64,000 nt of DNA from Catellatospora vulcania (GTDB lineage: Bacteria > Actinomycetota > Actinomycetes > Mycobacteriales > Micromonosporaceae): assembly GCF_009720385.1 (NCBI RefSeq), contig NZ_ML769306.1, positions 125,005 through 189,004 of the forward strand. Direction: 5' to 3'. The notes beneath the pieces were generated by a model that saw nothing but the letters and a program-made list of their open reading frames with translations, was not told where the DNA came from and searched no databases. This document shows, in pieces, positions 22,107-32,200 of the stretch. The first letter of the stretch is position 1; every line of letters begins with the position of its first letter. Both the position numbers and the translations under genes were made by a program.

Positions 22107-22856
22107 CTATTCCTGGGCAGCGCGAAGCCGGCGTTGCTCGCGGGCCCTGCGCTGCGAGGCCGTGCCGCGCTCCAACCACCACTCGGCGATCACCAGGTTG
22201 ATCATCATGCCGACCCAGACGCCGATGCTGCTGAACATCTGCGCGCGCGGATCGGTCGGGCCGGTGAGCTCGGCCATCTGCTCGCCGTACATGATGAAGC
22301 CGGTGATCGTGCCGGTCACTCGCGTCGTGATGATCGCGAACGTGAGCCAGAAGCTGCGCACCATCCAGCGCCGGTGCTCGACGTATCGGCGGCGGCGCGC
22401 CATGCGGAATCCCGCGATCGTCGTCGCGAGCCAGAGGATGCCGAGGGTGACATTGGCGGCGCGGACGACCGGCCCGAACGGGCTCATCACGCCGACGACG
22501 ACGGCGAGCACGCCGCCCGGAAGCACGCCGGCGAGAACGTAGACGCGGCCCATGACGCGGTGTGCTCTCGGGTGGCGGGCGCGGAACGTGGGCCAGATCT
22601 GGAAGCACGCCGTGACCATGGCGACCGTGCCGCACAGGACATGACCGACCAGCAGCGCGTAGTGAGCGGCGAAGCCGTCGGGGGCCGGCACGTTCGTCTG
22701 CGCGGGGTCGAAGGTCAGATAGCGGGGCACGGAGAACGCGAGGAAGGTCGCCGCCAGGAGCATCAGCGGGCCGATCCACGGGCGGCGCCAGAAGCGCGGG
22801 CGGGGTTCTACCTGGGGTGAGGTGGTCGCCGCTGCCGTGTCGACGGTGCTTGTCAT
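22107..22856 (-). CDS. DUF2306-like integral membrane protein
   Basis: Membrane protein of about 249 residues with some seven hydrophobic segments (for example MLLAATFLAFSV, ALLVGHVLCGTVAMVTACF, VLAGVLPGGVLAVVVG). Conserved charged loops FRARHPRAHRVMGRVYV and RRRRYVEHRRWMVRSF match the DUF2306/YozB-like pattern. Molecular function is unknown. The start is uncertain: ATG 22856 is taken, with 22868 as alternative. The 22901 ATG would fall in the operator. It is divergent from a TetR gene and almost certainly controlled by it. Confidence 0.8.
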   Translation of the reverse strand: MTSTVDTAAATTSPQVEPRPRFWRRPWIGPLMLLAATFLAFSVPRYLTFDPAQTNVPAPDGFAAHYALLVGHVLCGTVAMVTACFQIWPTFRARHPRAHRVMGRVYVLAGVLPGGVLAVVVGVMSPFGPVVRAANVTLGILWLATTIAGFRMARRRRYVEHRRWMVRSFWLTFAIITTRVTGTITGFIMYGEQMAELTGPTDPRAQMFSSIGVWVGMMINLVIAEWWLERGTASQRRAREQRRLRAAQE

Positions 22857-22882
22857 GAGGGGATCCATTCGATCGACGAAAA

Positions 22883-22926
22883 AACTCTGTATAGCGTACA
22901 ACGAAAAATGTATGTCATACAGAGTT
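22883..22926. promoter_or_regulatory. TetR operator between the divergent genes
   Basis: Two 18-bp arms (22883-22900 and 22909-22926) form an inverted repeat with 15 of 18 matches around 8 bases. Each arm contains a shorter dyad of the form TGTAnnnnnTACA or close to it (22888-22900 and 22909-22921). The site lies between both start codons, so one regulator can control both directions. Confidence 0.65.
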
Positions 22927-22959
22927 TTAGGATGGCCTCACCACGACGATCGGAGAAAG

Positions 22960-23694
22960 ATGCCCCGCGACACCGGCGGCCTGGCCCGCACCGTCGAGCT
23001 CCTGTGGGGAGTGAGCACGTCGCGGGGCACCCGCGGACCGCGCCCCGGGCTCTCCGTGGAGGCCATCACCCGGGCCGCGCTCGCGATCGCCGACGCCGAG
23101 GGCATCGGCGCGGTCTCCATGCAACGCGTCGCCAAGGACCTCGATTACACGACGATGTCGCTGTACAACTACGTGCCCAGCAAGGATCAGCTCATCGAGC
23201 TGATGATCGACGCCGCCACCCCGCCACCGCCGGTCCCGGACGACGGCGACGACTGGCGCGACGGGGTCGAACGCTGGGTGCGCGCCACCTGGGACCTCTA
23301 TCACGCGCACCGGTGGGTGCTGAAGGTCCCGACGGTGAACGTGCCGATCGGACCGAACCAGATGGCGTGGTTCGAGGCCCTGCTGCACGCCCTCAGCCGC
23401 GGCGGCCTCGAAGGCGCCGAGGTGATGGCGATCGCCCAGCACATCCTCGCGTCGACCAGGGGCCAGGCCGCCCTCTCGATCGACCTGACCACCGAGCAGG
23501 ACGGCACCACCGCCGAGTTCAGTGAGGCGCTGCGCAAGCTGGCGACACCTGATCGATTCCCGACCCTGCACGGGCTGCTCACAGCAGCCGAACCCGGTGG
23601 CTTCGACGCGGGTGCGGAGCTGTACGCGGGACTTCGGCTCGGCGTGCGGCTGCTGCTGGACGGCGTGGAGGGACACGTGCGTCCGGGAGCGTGA
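22960..23694 (+). CDS. TetR-family transcriptional regulator
   Basis: Regulator of 244 residues. An N-terminal helix-turn-helix (AITRAALAIADAEG, then SMQRVAKDL and TTMSLYNYVPSKDQLIELM) is followed by an all-helical ligand domain. GGAG lies four bases before the ATG. It is divergent from the DUF2306-like membrane protein, with a double-dyad operator between. The inducing ligand is unknown. Confidence 0.9.
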   Translation: MPRDTGGLARTVELLWGVSTSRGTRGPRPGLSVEAITRAALAIADAEGIGAVSMQRVAKDLDYTTMSLYNYVPSKDQLIELMIDAATPPPPVPDDGDDWRDGVERWVRATWDLYHAHRWVLKVPTVNVPIGPNQMAWFEALLHALSRGGLEGAEVMAIAQHILASTRGQAALSIDLTTEQDGTTAEFSEALRKLATPDRFPTLHGLLTAAEPGGFDAGAELYAGLRLGVRLLLDGVEGHVRPGA

Positions 23695-23822
23695 AGGGCG
23701 CAGCCTGACCGGCCGCTTACCGGGGCCGACCGGCAACCGGTCTCCGACGCCGTCGCCCGCAACGGGTTGACCGGGGGAAGACAACGCACACCTGCCCGTC
23801 CTCCCCCTGGCCAACCGAGTTG

Positions 23823-24443
23823 TCAGCTGGTGGCGAGGCAGCGACCGCGGAATCGGAGCAGTGCCGCCGTCAGCAGGCCCGCCGGAAGCCAGAGGTAGAC
23901 GAAAGCGAAGCCGGCGAACTTCACCGCCGCGACGGTCGAGTAGACGATCGCCAGGGCGCCGTTCACATGCGCCGGGTCGCTCAGCAGCACGAACGAGATC
24001 AGATTCTCCAGCGCGTCGGCCACGGGCGCCACCAGCGCGAGGGGGACCAGTGCCACCGCCTTCGATCGCGCCGCGCTCGCCGGTGGCATCGCCCGCGCGA
24101 CCAGCAGCAGCGCGGCCGTGAAGAACAGGGCGGTCGCCGCGATGAAGGCGAAGTCCACGAACTGCGTCTGCCAGTAGGTCTCCAGGGTTCCGCCGCGCTC
24201 CATCGCCGAGTACCACCCCGACAGCTTCCGGCCGCTGAAGGAGAGCTGCCCGGCGTAGTAGGGCACCGGATAGCCCGACCGCGCATAGAGCCCGTCGAGC
24301 ACGCCCTGGCTAACCCGCTGCGCCACGAAGCCTGCCCCGAACAGGCCGAGGAGCAGGGGCAGTCGCGACGACGTCGCTCGTCGCGCCGCGATCCGCAGGT
24401 GGGTGTACAGCGAGGCCCGGCCGGTGGCGATTTCATATTCCAT
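23823..24443 (-). CDS. four-helix membrane protein
   Basis: Integral membrane protein of 206 residues with about four hydrophobic segments (LPLLLGLFGAGFVAQRV, FAFIAATALFFTAALLLVA, VALVPLALVAPVADAL, FAGFAFVYLWLPAGLL). No family recognised with confidence. The ATG at 24443 lies inside a 16-bp palindrome and has no ribosome site, so a leaderless or near-leaderless mRNA is likely from the promoter at 24451-24479. It is divergent from a MarR gene that probably represses it. Confidence 0.72.
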   Translation of the reverse strand: MEYEIATGRASLYTHLRIAARRATSSRLPLLLGLFGAGFVAQRVSQGVLDGLYARSGYPVPYYAGQLSFSGRKLSGWYSAMERGGTLETYWQTQFVDFAFIAATALFFTAALLLVARAMPPASAARSKAVALVPLALVAPVADALENLISFVLLSDPAHVNGALAIVYSTVAAVKFAGFAFVYLWLPAGLLTAALLRFRGRCLATS

Positions 24444-24492
24444 GGAATATATCCTGACCGGGCGACGCCGGCCTGTCAAGCGTTCCATGGAA
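24435..24492. promoter_or_regulatory. MarR operator pair and promoter
   Basis: A perfect 16-bp palindrome, ATATTCCATGGAATAT (24435-24450), recurs in shorter form as TTCCATGGAA (24483-24492). Between them, on the minus strand, lie TTGACA (24479-24474) and CAGGAT (24456-24451) with 17-base spacing. The first box covers the start codon of the membrane-protein gene; the second lies 13 bases ahead of the marR start. A regulator bound at both would silence both genes. Confidence 0.65.
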
Positions 24493-24504
24493 TATGATTG
24501 CCCG

Positions 24505-24972
24505 ATGAGAGCGGAGCTGCAGGGACAGGCACTGCGGGAGCTGTCGATCCTGCATCAGCTCACGACCACCCGGCTCAACCGCGCGCTACGCCCCCTCGGC
24601 ATCACGACGACCCACACCAGCCTGCTCTTTCACCTGATGAGCACACCGGAGGGCACCTCGGTCGGCGAGATCGCCGACGCCATGGAGGTCAATCAACCGG
24701 CCGTCTCCAAGACCATCAAGGCGCTCACCGATCGCGGCGTGGTCACCGTCGAACCGGCGCCGGACGACGCCCGGCGGCGGGTCGTCCGCCTCACTCAGGC
24801 CGGCGGCGAGCTGCTCACCCGGGCGATGATGGCGATGCACCCCGACGCGACCCTCACCTTCGAGTCGCTCGACGATGACCGTCTGCGCAACCTGATCGGC
24901 CTCGTCGCCGAGGTCAACGCGCATTTGGACGCCGCCCGAGCGACCATCGCGCCCCCGGTCGACGCGCCCTGA
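24505..24972 (+). CDS. MarR-family transcriptional regulator
   Basis: Winged-helix regulator of 155 residues. The recognition region is SVGEIADAMEVNQPAVSKTI, and the wing carries DDARRRVVRLT. MarR proteins bind short palindromes as dimers, which fits the TTCCATGGAA boxes next to its start. No strong ribosome site precedes the ATG, so the mRNA may be leaderless. The adjacent membrane-protein gene is the probable target. Confidence 0.9.
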   Translation: MRAELQGQALRELSILHQLTTTRLNRALRPLGITTTHTSLLFHLMSTPEGTSVGEIADAMEVNQPAVSKTIKALTDRGVVTVEPAPDDARRRVVRLTQAGGELLTRAMMAMHPDATLTFESLDDDRLRNLIGLVAEVNAHLDAARATIAPPVDAP

Positions 24973-25018
24973 CCCTACGCAGGAGTGGTGAGGACACCAG
25001 CGACGGCCGACCCCTCGG

Positions 25019-26386
25019 CTAATGGCTGTGTTCTTTCACCGTGGCGGCGACGACGTCGTTCTTGTCGCACCGGGCGGTGATCTCGCTGTCGTTGTCCGGT
25101 GACACGAGCAGGATACGGACCTGGTCCTTGGGCTGCGGAACATCCCTGACCGTGTATCCGGCAGCCGGCGTGACACGCACGACGGCCGGTTGCCTGTTCG
25201 AGCACGTGACCCGCACCGTGCCACCGAGCGCGGTGACATCGGACCCCGGCAGCACGACCGGAGGCGACGGCGAGGGTGGCGGGGACGGTGGCGCGCCCGG
25301 CGAGGAAGGCGGGGCCACCGAGGGTGGCACAGACGCCGCGGGGCCGGCGGTGACCACGGTGACCGCGCTGCTCGGCGGCGACTGCTGACCTGCCGCGTTG
25401 TACGCCACGATCACGAAGATGTACCGGGTGCCCGCTGCCAGACCGGTGACCGTCGCCCCCGGGGACCTGGTCCAGCCGGCGTCGGCGCCGTCCTGCACGA
25501 TGCGGTAGTACGCCACACCTCCGGTCCCCACGTCAGCGGGCACCGACCAGCTCAGCATCACGCTGTCGTGGGTGGCCGCCATGGCGGCCAGGTCCCTTGG
25601 CGCGGACGGCGGCCTCGACGCCGGGCCGGCCGACACCGACACCGGTGGCGGCTGATCCGTGATCGCCGACGGTGGCCGCATTGCCGACGCCAGCACGGTC
25701 GGCAGGGCGCTGGGCTGCATCGAAGAGCCGGCCACGACCACCGCTGCCGTGGACCCGGACGCCGTCGGCGTGCCGGCTGCGGCCCCGGAAGGCGTCTCGG
25801 GCGTGCGACTGCTCAGCGCGAACACCGACGCCGCGGCCACCACGACCACTGCCGCGACGGCCCACGCGCGGCTTCTGACGCCCGACGCACGGGGAATTTC
25901 GGCGGTCTGCAGGGTGGTGTCGGCGCTCGGCCGCACCGTGATCCCGCCGCCCGCCCACGGTTCACCGGCACCGTCGTCCTGTGCCGGACGGGCTGCCGGG
26001 CCCAGTGTGGCGGCGATCTCCGCGTAGCCGGGCACGGCGTCGACGGCGGCGCGCGCGGCCAACCATTGGGCTGTGGCCAGTTCAAGGTGGATCTTCTGGA
26101 CGCGCGGACCGCTGAACGTGATGACGGCCGGCAGGACGATTTTCTGCCAGGCCGATTCGGGCAGCCGGAGGCCCTGCTGGACGCCGGTCCAGAGCTGCAT
26201 GAACTCGTCCCGCCCGACCTCGACTCCGTCGATCCGGCTGTCATCATGGGGCGCGTCGAAGGCGTCGATCAGCACCTGGTGCACCTCAAGGCCGCTCCGG
26301 CCGCTCACGACGTCGTCGAGCGTGGCCCCGAGCGTCATGATCAGTGAGCGGGCGAGCTGCGCCTCGGCCAGCCATGGCTGAGCCAC
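25019..26386 (-). CDS. single-pass membrane protein with fibronectin type III domain
   Basis: Protein of 455 residues. Residues 1-140 are a soluble, mostly helical region without a recognised family. A single transmembrane helix follows at about 173-192 (WAVAAVVVVAAASVFAL). Outside are a Ser/Thr/Pro linker, an Fn3 domain at about 262-345 (APRDLAAMAATHDSVMLSW, TRYIFVIVAYNAAG), a second Pro/Ser-rich linker and a C-terminal domain with two cysteines (RVTCSN, TARCDK). GTG start with GGGAGA ahead. It looks like a cell-envelope sensor or adhesion protein; the role is not known. Confidence 0.72.
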   Translation of the reverse strand: MAQPWLAEAQLARSLIMTLGATLDDVVSGRSGLEVHQVLIDAFDAPHDDSRIDGVEVGRDEFMQLWTGVQQGLRLPESAWQKIVLPAVITFSGPRVQKIHLELATAQWLAARAAVDAVPGYAEIAATLGPAARPAQDDGAGEPWAGGGITVRPSADTTLQTAEIPRASGVRSRAWAVAAVVVVAAASVFALSSRTPETPSGAAAGTPTASGSTAAVVVAGSSMQPSALPTVLASAMRPPSAITDQPPPVSVSAGPASRPPSAPRDLAAMAATHDSVMLSWSVPADVGTGGVAYYRIVQDGADAGWTRSPGATVTGLAAGTRYIFVIVAYNAAGQQSPPSSAVTVVTAGPAASVPPSVAPPSSPGAPPSPPPSPSPPVVLPGSDVTALGGTVRVTCSNRQPAVVRVTPAAGYTVRDVPQPKDQVRILLVSPDNDSEITARCDKNDVVAATVKEHSH

Positions 26387-26487
26387 GTCGTCTCCCGTCG
26401 TCCATCGCGGTCGCGACGATATGCCCGGCGCTCAGTGATCGAAACCTGCCACGTTCACGACCACGGCGTCACCGCCGGTGGCGGTGT

Positions 26488-27213
26488 TCACCTGGGCGCA
26501 GCTTGGGGGACAAGGCCGAGTTGCCGGTACAGGTGCAGGTTGTCCCAGTTCCACCAGGCCTCCCTGACCTTGCCGTCCTCGAACCGGAAGATCGCTATAC
26601 CGGTCATGGTGCACTCCCGGCCCGTCGCGGCCACGCCCCGGAACTCGCCATGGTGCATTCCGGCCCAGCTCCACCGGGTGGCGACCTCGTCGCCCTCGGC
26701 GACCTGGGCCTGCACGTCGAACCGGCAGTCGAACCCGCGGCGGTAGCCTTCGACCTGCGTGCGCAGCGCGTCGAGGCCGATCGTCTCCCCCTCGTCGACC
26801 GTTTCGCCCTCACCGGCCGGGTCATGGCCGACGTAGTCCGCGGCGAACAGGTCCGGCAGCAGGTCCAGCCGGCCCTCGGAGGCGATCTGATCGAAGAACA
26901 CCCGGGCGTTCATCTTGTTCAGCTGCTCGTCACGGATGACGTCCAGGTTGGTGAAGGTCGGTGGCTCACCGCACAGCGCCACGATCTCATCGAAGATCCG
27001 GCTCGTCTCCGGCAGCTGCGAGTTGCGCATGGCCTGCTCGTACGACGGGAACTCGACGATCTCCAGGTAGTGGCCGGCATCGTCGCGATCGCGGCCGATC
27101 AGCGTGTGGGTGGCCGTTCGCCTACCGGCGGTCTGCTCGACCCACGTGTCCATGAGCCGGTTGAGGTCATCAGGACGTTCGGTCTTGCAATCGATGATCT
27201 GCATGAATGTCAT
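26488..27213 (-). CDS. SnoaL/NTF2-like protein with N-terminal dimeric barrel domain
   Basis: Soluble protein of 241 residues with two parts. Residues 1-95 resemble a ferredoxin-like dimeric alpha/beta barrel (MTFMQIIDCK, HYLEIVEFPSYEQAM). Residues about 105-235 look like a SnoaL-type NTF2 fold (RVFFDQIASEGRLDLLPDLF, VATRWSWAGMHHGEF, WWNWDNLHLYRQLG). SnoaL-like proteins include polyketide cyclases and many unassigned enzymes. GGGAGG lies six bases before the ATG at 27213. No biosynthetic genes are near. Confidence 0.75.
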   Translation of the reverse strand: MTFMQIIDCKTERPDDLNRLMDTWVEQTAGRRTATHTLIGRDRDDAGHYLEIVEFPSYEQAMRNSQLPETSRIFDEIVALCGEPPTFTNLDVIRDEQLNKMNARVFFDQIASEGRLDLLPDLFAADYVGHDPAGEGETVDEGETIGLDALRTQVEGYRRGFDCRFDVQAQVAEGDEVATRWSWAGMHHGEFRGVAATGRECTMTGIAIFRFEDGKVREAWWNWDNLHLYRQLGLVPQAAPR

Positions 27214-27461
27214 GGGGTGCCTCCCTGCTCCGGGACCACGCACCTGGCCGATACGCGGCCTCTCCCCAGGTTATGCCCTTGCCCGCCTTGCGATCACTGC
27301 CGTGCGCTCCCCCGCCCGGTCACGCGTCGGACGTGAGCAGGCAGCGCAAGTGGCACTTTCTGGAGCATTGCGCCACATCTGCGAAGGATCTGCCCTAGCG
27401 TGAAAAGACACCGGCAAGGGCAGCTCTCCAGGTCAGTGACCTACGGCATCCGAGGACGAAC

Positions 27462-27869
27462 ATGATCACGCTGGCTCAGTCGTCGTTCGGCAACGGCGAC
27501 TTCCTTCTCTGGATGTTCGAGTTCTTCCTGTTCGTGATCTGGTTCTGGCTGCTGGTCATCGTCTTCTCGGACCTGTTCCGCGATCACGAGACCTCGGGCT
27601 GGGTCAAGGCGCTGTGGGTCATCCTGCTCATCTTCCTGCCCTACCTCGGCATCTTCATCTACCTCATCGCGCGCGGCCGCGGTATGGCGCAGCGCAACCT
27701 GAAGCAGCAGCAGGCCATGAAGCAGCAGATGGACGCGCAGATCCGCTCCGCCGTCGGCACCGGCATGTCGCCCACCGACCAGATCGCGCAGGCCAAGTCC
27801 CTGCTCGACACCGGAGCGATCACCCAGGCCGAGTTCGAGGCGCTCAAGGCCAAAGCGCTGTCGTCCTGA
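27462..27869 (+). CDS. small membrane protein with PLDc_N-like and SHOCT segments
   Basis: Protein of 135 residues with two transmembrane helices in a PLDc_N-like arrangement (FFLFVIWFWLLVIVFSDLF and LWVILLIFLPYLGIFIYLIARG), a Gln-rich cytoplasmic linker, and a C-terminal SHOCT motif (IAQAKSLLDTGAITQAEFEALKAKAL). SHOCT modules are short oligomerisation elements. GAGGA precedes the ATG. It stands alone, with about 300 bases free of genes on its right. Confidence 0.85.
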   Translation: MITLAQSSFGNGDFLLWMFEFFLFVIWFWLLVIVFSDLFRDHETSGWVKALWVILLIFLPYLGIFIYLIARGRGMAQRNLKQQQAMKQQMDAQIRSAVGTGMSPTDQIAQAKSLLDTGAITQAEFEALKAKALSS

Positions 27870-28165
27870 ACCCGCCCGACCTGCGGCCGAGGCGTGCTTC
27901 GGCTTGCCGGGGTGAACTCGTCACTCCCGCACCCTGGCGCCGCGCCCGACATGACGCGCAGATCGTTTCCGAGCTGCGAGCACCCGCAGGACCCTCCACA
28001 GCAGAGGGCTGCCGTGTGCAGAGGCGCGGCCGTGTTCACATGGTCTGCGAGACTGCGCCAAGGGGCGCGCAAGCGCACGTATCGTGCCGATCCGCGAGTG
28101 GAGGGAACCTTGGGGCTGTCTGCGCGGTCGGTTGGGGCGGAACACGATCGTGAAAGGCGGCCCCG

Positions 28166-29143
28166 ATGCCCGAGGAGATGGACCTGCTGACCGACGCGCA
28201 GGAGCAGGCGTACCGGTCCCTGGTGGAGTCGGGTGGAGGGCGGGTCGCCGACGTAGCCGAACTCGGCGAGCTGTCGCACGCGCAGGCCGCGGCCGCGCTG
28301 GGAGCCCTGCTGGACGCCGGGCTGGCCGTCGTCGAACCCGGCCCCGACCCGGTGTATCAGCCGCTGCCGCCGGACGTGGCGCTCGGCGCGAGCCTGCTGC
28401 GCCGGCAGGAGGCTCTCGAACGGGGCCGCCGGCTGATGGCCGAGCTGCACGACCAGTACCGTGCCTCCAGCCGCCGGCGTGGCGGCGAGCAGGTGGCCGA
28501 GCTGGTCGTGGGCGCGGAGCCGCTGCGGCGGCGGCTGCGCCAGGTGCAGGACCTGGCCGGAGGCGAGCTGCTGTGGTTCTGCCGCGCCAACCCGGTCGCG
28601 CTGGCCAGTGGCGAGAACACCGCCGAGTTCGATGCGCTCGCCCGGGGTGTGGGCTGCCGTGTCGTCTACGAGCGCGAGTCGCTGCTGGTGCCCGGCGTGC
28701 TCGACAACGTGGCCGAGGGCATCCGCCGCGGGCAGGTCGCTCGGGCCACGCAGGCGCTGCCGGTGCGGATGCTGGTCGCCGACCGGAGCACGGCGGTGCT
28801 GTCACTAATCCGCGAGCCCGGGGACGCCGCGGGGCCACGCGCTGCGGTGATCAACAACGGGGAGATGCTGCACGCGCTCGTCGCGCTGTTCGACAGCCAT
28901 TGGCAGGCCGCGGTGCCGATCCGCGTCCCCGGTGGCGGCGCCGATCATGCCGGCGGCCCGGACGAGGCCGAACTTTACGTGCTGTCGCTGGTCGTCGGCG
29001 GGGTGCCGGACAAGGCGATCGCCTCGCAGCTGGGAGTCAGCCGGCGGACCGTGCAGCGGCGGCTGGACCGGCTGATGGCGCTGGCGGGCGTCGACACCCG
29101 GGCGGGCCTGGCCTACCACGCGGCGCGTTGCGGGTGGCTCTGA
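28166..29143 (+). CDS. TrmB/LuxR-type transcriptional regulator
   Basis: Regulator of 325 residues. The N-terminal 70 residues form a TrmB-like winged helix (SHAQAAAALGALLDAGLAVVE). A helical linker and an effector-like domain follow. The C-terminus is a LuxR-type helix-turn-helix (VLSLVVGGVPDKAIASQLGV, then SRRTVQRRLDRLMALAGV). The subtilisin-like protease gene begins 117 bases downstream in the same direction and is the likely target. Confidence 0.85.
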   Translation: MPEEMDLLTDAQEQAYRSLVESGGGRVADVAELGELSHAQAAAALGALLDAGLAVVEPGPDPVYQPLPPDVALGASLLRRQEALERGRRLMAELHDQYRASSRRRGGEQVAELVVGAEPLRRRLRQVQDLAGGELLWFCRANPVALASGENTAEFDALARGVGCRVVYERESLLVPGVLDNVAEGIRRGQVARATQALPVRMLVADRSTAVLSLIREPGDAAGPRAAVINNGEMLHALVALFDSHWQAAVPIRVPGGGADHAGGPDEAELYVLSLVVGGVPDKAIASQLGVSRRTVQRRLDRLMALAGVDTRAGLAYHAARCGWL

Positions 29144-29260
29144 CCGCGGAAAGTCGCGGATGGGCAAGTCACAACCGTGCCACCGTGATCGCTTCACGCC
29201 GGCACCCGCCGTTGCGACGATCTCCACACGTTCACCCCCCGTTCGAGTGGAGTCGCCCTG

Positions 29261-32200
29261 ATGACCGCCCGTTTACCTGCCCACCGCCGCAAGGCCCTGG
29301 CGCGCGCCGTACTGGCGCTCGCGCTGGTCGCCGGCCTCTCCTCCGCTGCGCCGGTGGCCGCCACCGCGGCGACCCCCGGCGCGGCCGCACCGGCGCGGTC
29401 CGGCGCCATGCACACCGTCACCCTGATCAACGGTGACCGTGTCACCGTGACGGACCTGCCCGGCGGGCACACGACCACCGTCGTACACGGACCGGCGGGC
29501 CAGGCCGTCGGAGCGCACGTGGTGACGTTCGGCGCACGCACCTTCGTCTACCCGGACGCGGTGGCGCCGTACGTGGCCGCGGGCCTGCTCGACGAGCGCC
29601 TGTTCGACGTGACGGGGCTGATCGCCGCCGGGTACGACGACGCGCACATCGGCCGCCTGCCCCTGATCGTCGAGTACGGCGCCACCGCCGCGCGCCGCAC
29701 GCCGCTGCCCGGGACGACCCAGGTGCGCACGCTGGACAGCGTGCACGGCGCGGCGGTCGAGCAGGACCGTGCCGGCGCGGCCCGGTTCTGGCAGGCGCTC
29801 ACCGCGCCCGCGGCGGCCGGGAAGCTTACCGCCGCGAAGCCGGTGCTCAGCGGCGGCATCACGAAGGTCTGGCTGGACGGGAAGGTCCGCGCCGCGCTGG
29901 CCGACACCACCACGCAGATCGGCGCCCCGACCGTGTGGGCCACCGGCAACACCGGCGCGGGCGTCGACGTCGCCGTCCTGGACACCGGAGTCGACCAGAC
30001 CCACCCCGACCTCGCGGGCCAGATCGCGGAGGCGCAGAGCTTCGTACCCGGTCAGGAGGTCACCGACCGGCACGGCCACGGCACGCACGTCGCGTCGACG
30101 ATCGCCGGCACCGGCGCGGCCTCGCAGGGCCTGGAGCGGGGCGTCGCCCCGGGCGTACGGCTGCACGTCGGCAAGGTCCTCAACGATCAGGGCGAGGGCC
30201 AGGACTCCTGGATCATCGCGGGCATGGAGTGGGCCGCCCGGCAGCAGCACGCCAAGGTCGTCAGCATGAGCCTGGGCGGCGCGCCGACCGACGGCACCGA
30301 CCCGCTCAGCCGGGCCGTCGACGAGCTCAGCGCGCAGACCGGCGCCCTGTTCACCATCGCCGCGGGCAACTCGGGCCCGGACATGCAGACCGTCGGCGCA
30401 CCCGGCGCGGCCGACGCGGCACTGACCGTCGGCGCGGTGGACGGCCAGGACCGGTGGGCGTTCTTCTCCAGCAGCGGGCCGCGGCGCGGCGACAACGCGC
30501 TCAAGCCCGACCTGTCCGGACCCGGCGTCGACGTGCTGGCGGCCCGCTCGCAGCAGTCCGGCGAGGGCGAGGGCATGTACACCACGATGTCCGGCACCTC
30601 GATGGCGACGCCGCACGTGGCCGGGGCCGCGGCGCTGCTGGCGGCCAAGCACCCCGGCTGGACCGGCCGGCAGCTCAAGGACGCGCTGATGAGCACGAGC
30701 CGGGCGGCGCAGCGGCTGGAGCCGTACCGCGACGGCAGTGGCCGCGTCGACGCCGCCGGCTCGGTCGCGGCGACGGTGTTCGCCACCGGCTCGGACTTCA
30801 CCGCCCTGACCTGGCCCTACCAGCCCGGTCAGCGGATCGACCGGACCGTCTCCTACACCAACACCGGCGACGCCGCGGTGACCCTCGACCTGTCGATGCG
30901 CGCCCCCACCGCCCCCGAGGGCCTGTTCACGCTCACCGCCGACCGGGTGACGGTGCCCGCCCACGGCACCGCGCAGGCCACCGTGCGCCTGGACCTGGAC
31001 CGCGCCGCCGACGACACGTATGCCAACGCCAGTGTCGACGCCGCCGGGCCCGACGGGGTGCGGCTTACCCATACGCTCGTCGGGATGAACAAGGAAGGGC
31101 AGCGGGCCAGGCTGACCTTCCAGGCCCGCGACCGCGACGGCAGCGGCCTGTCCGGACTCCTGCTGATCAACGACATCACCCGCAACACCACGCCGAGGCT
31201 GGTGGCCGTCGACGCGACCGGACACGTGGACCTGCGCCTGCCGACCGGCACCTACAGCGCCGTCATGCACGCCGACATGCCCGGCCTCGACGGACCCGAC
31301 AGCCTCGGCCTGGGCATGCTCTTCGCCCCCGAGACCGTGCTGACCGGCGACCGCACCGTCGTGCTCGACGCCCGGCGGCTGCGCAGGGTCAGCGCCGAGG
31401 TCAAGGCCGACACCGCGAGCGCCGGGATCCGGGTCGACTACGGACGGACCTACGCCGACCGGTTCCCGATGTTCGACAACTACACCGTCGACAAGCGCTA
31501 CCACAGCGTCTGGGCCACGCCGACCGGCAAGGACGTCACCCAGGGCACGTTCAGCCTCGGGTTCCGGTGGAGCCTGGTCCAGCCGCCGCTGACCATCGGC
31601 GGGTACGGTCAGCGCTTCGACGACCTGCTGATGCAGACGGCGTCACGCAGCCTGCCGGAGGGCAGCGAGCAGCTCGACCTGGTCTACGCGGGCAACGGCT
31701 CCCCGGCCGAACTCGCCGGGGCCCGCGTACGCGGCAAGGTCGCCGTCGTCCGCCGCGACCCCGCCGTGGACGTCGTCGCCTCCACCGACGCCGCGGCGGC
31801 CGCCGGGGCGAAGCTGCTCGTCGTCGTCAACGACGGCCCCGGCCGGCTCGACGCGTGGACGGACGTGCCCGACCCGAACCCGGCGCTTCCGGTCGCGTCC
31901 ATCGGCCGCAGCCAGGGCGAACTTCTCATCGCGCAGCTCCGCCGCGGCCGGGCCCGCCACACGGTGACCGCGCACCCGGTTTCGGACTACGTGTACGACC
32001 TGGTCCGCCGCCACCGCGGCGCGGTGCCGGCCGACCTGAGCTACCGGCCCGGACCGCGGGACCTGGCCCGGATCGACGTCTCCTTCGAACGCCCCACCCC
32101 GGGCACCGTCAACTTCCTGCGCTACGACGTCTCACCGGAGCAGTCGCACGCCGGCCTCGGCGGGCCGGTGCTGCTCGCGCCCGCCCAGGGCCGGCGCACC

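Noticed and set aside
29273-31504. 743-codon open frame on the minus strand
   Set aside because: Antisense to the S8 protease, whose catalytic triad is clear. Composition is that of a shadow frame.
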